Origin: Ensifer sp. BR816
Lineage (GTDB): Bacteria; Pseudomonadota; Alphaproteobacteria; Rhizobiales; Rhizobiaceae
Direction of reading: 5' to 3'
Assembly (NCBI RefSeq): GCF_000378985.1
Contig: NZ_KB905370.1
Span: 3,304,781 to 3,368,780, forward strand
Length of the DNA: 64,000 nucleotides
In this document: positions 61,328-64,000 of the stretch, in pieces
Layout: every line of letters starts with the position of its first letter
Numbering within the stretch: position 1 is the first letter of the stretch
Position numbers and translations under genes: made by a program
The notes under the pieces: generated by a model
The model's input: only the letters and a program-made list of their open reading frames with translations
The model's database searches: none
What the model was told of the DNA's origin: nothing

Positions 61328-62242
61328 ATGGATAAATCTGACGTCACACTTGAGCGCATGCGCACGTTTATCCGCGTCGCCGAGCGTGGCAGTCTGTCCG
61401 GGGTCGCCCGCGAACTCGGGGTCGGACAGTCAACAGTCTCGCGACACCTGCGGGAACTAGAGGACGCCGTCGGGGTGGCTTTGCTGAGCAGGACCACTCG
61501 GCGCCTCACGCTGACGGACGAAGGCAGTCGCTACTACGCCAACAGCGTCCAGATTCTGCGCCTCGTGGAGCAGGCGGGCAACGAGGCGCGCGGGGCGCGC
61601 GGCTCGCCCTCCGGCACTATTCGGATCTCCTGCACGGCGGCCTTCGGGGTCTTGCACGCCACCCGGCTGCTCTTCGCCTTCCAGGACCTCTACCCCGACA
61701 TCGGCATCGAACTCGGCTTGACCGACGAACGCATCGATCTCGTCCGGGAGGGAGTGGATATCGCGCTGCGCCTGGGCCCGCTCACTGACAGTTCCATGAA
61801 GCTCAGGCCACTCGGCCAGTCGCAGCGCCTGCTGGTGGCTGCGCCGGACTATCTCGCGGCGCGCGGTAGGCCGACCGTCCCGCGGGACCTCTCCGGCCAT
61901 GAGGGCATCCGGATGACGAATGTGGCGACAAGCGACACGCTTATCCTGCAGGGGCCGGACGGAGAACGCCATGCGGTGCCCTTCGGCGGGCGTTTCCGCG
62001 TCGATCACGGGCTTGCCGCACGGGAGGCTCTCGCCGCCGGACGCGGCATCGCACCCGCGCATCGCTGGCTAGTCGATGATCTCCTGGGCGAAGGCCGGCT
62101 CGAGGCGGTTCTGCCCGGCTATTCGCTGCCATCCGTGCCACTGAGCATGCTGATCGTACCCGAGCGCGCGGGCATTTCCCGAGTCAGGCTGCTGGTTCAT
62201 TTCCTCGCCGGGAGAATAGCCGGCATGCCGGGGATCGATTAG
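61328..62242 (+). CDS. LysR family transcriptional regulator
   Basis: A 304-residue LTTR of the CrgA/DsdC-like group. The HTH reads RMRTFIRVAERGSLSGVARE, GVGQSTVSRHLRELED and VALLSRTTRRLTLTDEG. The effector domain has DERIDLVREGVDIALRLGPL. It is divergent from the quinone oxidoreductase gene and very likely its regulator. The 474 bases after it, up to the recombinase gene, hold no intact gene. Confidence 0.88.
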   Translation: MDKSDVTLERMRTFIRVAERGSLSGVARELGVGQSTVSRHLRELEDAVGVALLSRTTRRLTLTDEGSRYYANSVQILRLVEQAGNEARGARGSPSGTIRISCTAAFGVLHATRLLFAFQDLYPDIGIELGLTDERIDLVREGVDIALRLGPLTDSSMKLRPLGQSQRLLVAAPDYLAARGRPTVPRDLSGHEGIRMTNVATSDTLILQGPDGERHAVPFGGRFRVDHGLAAREALAAGRGIAPAHRWLVDDLLGEGRLEAVLPGYSLPSVPLSMLIVPERAGISRVRLLVHFLAGRIAGMPGID

Positions 62243-62716
62243 TCGGCCCCGAAACCCTATCAGAGTAGCTGTCAACTCTGTGCATTTCTGTCGAGAGCGG
62301 ACAGCTCTCCATCCATTTTGACTGTAAGCATGCAATATGAACCGATCGGCCGATAATGCGGCCGTTGCTGTGATCCTTCGACAGCAATGACCGCTCCCTT
62401 GTGCAAATCAGACGTAAGCCGAGCAGGTGCCGAACTTCTGGCTTCCTGAAGGTTTTTCGATGCGGGCCGCAGCGCGACGTTTGCCGCTGGCGTTGGGCGG
62501 CCCGCGTTGACAAACCTTGGAAGGAGGAAGCCGCGGAGGCTGGGACCCGACTGCGACGTGGGCCGGAACCGGAACGATCGACCCTTGGACGAAGCCGCTC
62601 GCGCGGCACTGGCGCCCGTGGTGAGGGTGCAGGAATGATCTGAACGGCGTGCATTTGCAGGTGTGCGGTCCTGGCTGACGATTGAGGTGTTCTCAATCTT
62701 CAGACAGGAGGTTGCC
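62243..62716. other. gene-free stretch, probably containing the left end of the IS91-type element
   Basis: No convincing coding frame. Since the IS91-family recombinase and transposase start just right of it, one element terminus should lie here, but IS91 elements lack terminal inverted repeats and I cannot fix the boundary. Confidence 0.4.
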
Positions 62717-63604
62717 ATGACGGAGGAGAGGACGACCCCGCTGCGCGAGCGGATGATCGAAGACATGCGCATCCGTGGGATGGGCGACAAAGCTCAGCAG
62801 GCGCATATCCGAGCCATCAAGGATTTCGCCGGGTTTCTGAAGCGATCACCGGACACCGCCACAGCCGATGACCTGCGCGCCTACCAACTGCACATGACCA
62901 ATGCGGGCATCCCCCCGCCGACCTTCAACGCCCGCATCGTGGCGCTGCGGTTCTTTTTCGCCACCACCTGCGGCCGCGAGGAGATGAAGCGGCATATGCA
63001 GTTCCGTCGGCAGCCGCAGACGTTGCCCGTGGTCTTGAGCATCGAGGAGGTCTCCGACCTGCTGATGGCGGCTCCAGGGCCGGGCCTGAAGTATCGGGCG
63101 GCACTCAGCATCTCCTATGGCGCCGGACTGCGCGCCTCCGAGGTCTGCAACCTGAAGATCAGCGACATCGACAGCGACCGGATGCTGATCCATGTCGAAC
63201 AGGGCAAGGGGCAGAAGGACCGCAAGGTGATGCTGTCGCCCGGGCTGCTCAAGCTGTTGCGCGACTATTGGCGCGAGGCGCGACCACAGGGGTGGCTGTT
63301 CCCGGGCAAACCGAAGATCAACCCGATCTCGCCGCGGCAGCTCAATCGCGCCTTTACCGCCGCCAAAACCATGGCCGGTATCGGCAAGCCCGCGACGCTG
63401 CACAGCCTGCGGCACAGCTTTGCCACCCACCTCTTGGAAGCGAACACCGATGTCAGGGTCATCCAGGTCCTTCTCGGCCATGCCAGGTTGGTGACCACCG
63501 CCCGCTATACCCATGTCGCCACCAAGACGATCCGCGACACCGTCAGCCCGTTCGAGACCCTGCAGACGCTGCAGGACCAAACGCTCCGACGCGGACTGGA
63601 GTAG
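62717..63604 (+). CDS. tyrosine recombinase of an IS91-family element
   Basis: A 295-residue site-specific recombinase. The SAM-like N-terminal domain lies at about 10-95 (RMIEDMRIRGMGDKAQQAHI, FAGFLKRSPDTATADDLRAY) and the catalytic domain at about 110-285. The active-site residues are visible: Arg in GAGLRASEVCNLK, HxxR in LHSLRHSFATHLLEA, His in LLGHARLVTTARYTHVA, with the nucleophilic Tyr in ARYTH. ATG 62717 has CAGGAGG upstream. Such integrases are regularly the first gene of two-gene IS91-family elements, directly before the HUH transposase. Confidence 0.88.
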   Translation: MTEERTTPLRERMIEDMRIRGMGDKAQQAHIRAIKDFAGFLKRSPDTATADDLRAYQLHMTNAGIPPPTFNARIVALRFFFATTCGREEMKRHMQFRRQPQTLPVVLSIEEVSDLLMAAPGPGLKYRAALSISYGAGLRASEVCNLKISDIDSDRMLIHVEQGKGQKDRKVMLSPGLLKLLRDYWREARPQGWLFPGKPKINPISPRQLNRAFTAAKTMAGIGKPATLHSLRHSFATHLLEANTDVRVIQVLLGHARLVTTARYTHVATKTIRDTVSPFETLQTLQDQTLRRGLE

Positions 63605-63614
63605 CGCCGGTGCG

Positions 63615-64000
63615 GTGATCCGGCCGAGACTGGAGATCGGCGACATCTTCCGTGCCTATGGCCCGGCGTGGCGGCGGGCCAATGCCGGGCATGTCAGCCT
63701 CACCCAGCTCAAGGTCATGGCGGCCATCGAAGCCTGCCGAACCGAGGCGCTCGGCGGGCATGTGGCGGCCTGTGCCAAATGCGGCCACAGCCACATCGCC
63801 TATAATTCCTGCAAAAACCGACACTGCCCCAAGTGCCAGGGGCCTGCCGCGCGGGACTGGATGGCCGCCCGCGCCGAAGACCTGCTGCCGGTCGAGTATT
63901 TCCACGTGGTTTTCACCCTGCCGGCCGAGATCGCCCAAATCGCCTACTGGAACAAGAAGGCTGTCTATGACCTGCTGTTTCGGGCATCGGCGGAGACGTT
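63615..64000 (+). CDS. IS91-family HUH transposase, N-terminal part (runs off the window)
   Basis: At least 128 codons of an IS91-type rolling-circle transposase. The zinc-binding N-terminal domain is clear: CAKCGHSHIAYNSCKNRHCP then KCQGPAARDWMAARAEDLLP and VEYFHVVFTLPAEI. The start is GTG 63615, 11 bases after the recombinase stop. The catalytic HUH and Tyr residues lie beyond the window. The enzyme would nick and mobilise the element by rolling-circle transposition. Confidence 0.87.
   Translation, partial: MIRPRLEIGDIFRAYGPAWRRANAGHVSLTQLKVMAAIEACRTEALGGHVAACAKCGHSHIAYNSCKNRHCPKCQGPAARDWMAARAEDLLPVEYFHVVFTLPAEIAQIAYWNKKAVYDLLFRASAET

Larger units (their letters stand above)
62717..64000 (+). 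mobile_element. IS91-family insertion sequence, partial
   Basis: The tyrosine recombinase and HUH transposase genes are adjacent and codirectional, the layout of rhizobial IS91-group elements. The left boundary lies somewhere in 62243-62716 and the right one is outside the window. Confidence 0.75.

Noticed and set aside
1..64000. CRISPR arrays, tRNA or rRNA genes, plasmid replication or conjugation genes
   Set aside because: I saw no regularly spaced direct repeats, no tRNA-like sequences and no rep or tra-type proteins anywhere in the window.

Overview
The window is high-GC DNA of a rhizobial alphaproteobacterium, most likely Sinorhizobium/Ensifer or a close relative. The basis is codon usage, many ABC uptake operons with their own GntR, LysR or Lrp regulators, a rhizobial-type intergenic palindromic repeat, and decayed mobile DNA. 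No tRNA, rRNA, ribosomal-protein, CRISPR or replication genes are visible. The content is catabolic and accessory, as on a megaplasmid, chromid or chromosomal accessory region.

1-15 kb is a catabolic block built round a dipeptide/oligopeptide-type ABC transporter (binding protein, two permeases, fused double ATPase) and a cytoplasmic gamma-glutamyltransferase-like enzyme. It also holds two FAD-dependent amine/amino-acid oxidases, a class III aminotransferase, two HAD dehalogenase-family hydrolases, a double GNAT acetyltransferase and an Lrp-type regulator. Import of small gamma-glutamyl or peptide/amine compounds followed by deacylation, oxidation and transamination would fit. 15-19 kb holds a small conserved hypothetical gene and a type I secretion ABC/HlyD pair with no cargo gene.

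19-25.4 kb looks more AT-rich and patchy. It has an alpha-oxoamine-synthase-like PLP enzyme with a small downstream ORF, an OmpR-type regulator with a degenerate receiver, a nucleotidyltransferase-HEPN protein, a small ORF and a Phd/VapC-type toxin-antitoxin pair. 24.7-34.4 kb is a second module. On the minus strand lie a class III aminotransferase, a ThDP enzyme, an SDR and a second degenerate OmpR-type regulator. A GntR gene lies beside them, and a spermidine/putrescine-type ABC transporter is divergent. Palindromes of the type TTTTGTTGCAACAAAA lie in front of both arms, and a related site lies upstream of the first OmpR-type regulator, which suggests a shared regulon.

34.4-36.6 kb is a graveyard: two truncated group II intron relics, each with a recognisable domain V, abut a broken 3-methyladenine DNA glycosylase (tag) gene. 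36.6-42.8 kb is a minus-strand operon for a bufferin-type metallophore: DUF2282 precursor, DUF692 maturase, DUF2063 partner and DoxX protein, followed by a type II NADH dehydrogenase, a membrane adenylate cyclase and a DUF3307 protein. The maturase gene carries a one-base frameshift. 43-48.6 kb has a patatin phospholipase with 3-hydroxybutyrate dehydrogenase, a LysR regulator, a secreted cupin, an MFS exporter and a secreted DUF302 protein.

49.2-60 kb is a divergent aromatic/shikimate-type catabolic locus. Ten minus-strand genes encode a GntR regulator, a TIM-barrel enzyme, a polar amino-acid-type ABC transporter, AroE, a CHM isomerase, AroQ and a Gfo/Idh/MocA dehydrogenase. Four plus-strand genes encode an intradiol dioxygenase, an HpaH-like hydratase, an HpaI-like aldolase and a leaderless periplasmic-binding-protein-fold protein. 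The combination does not match a textbook pathway. 60-64 kb has an integrase relic, a LysR/quinone-oxidoreductase pair and the left part of an IS91-family element with its tyrosine recombinase; the transposase runs off the window.
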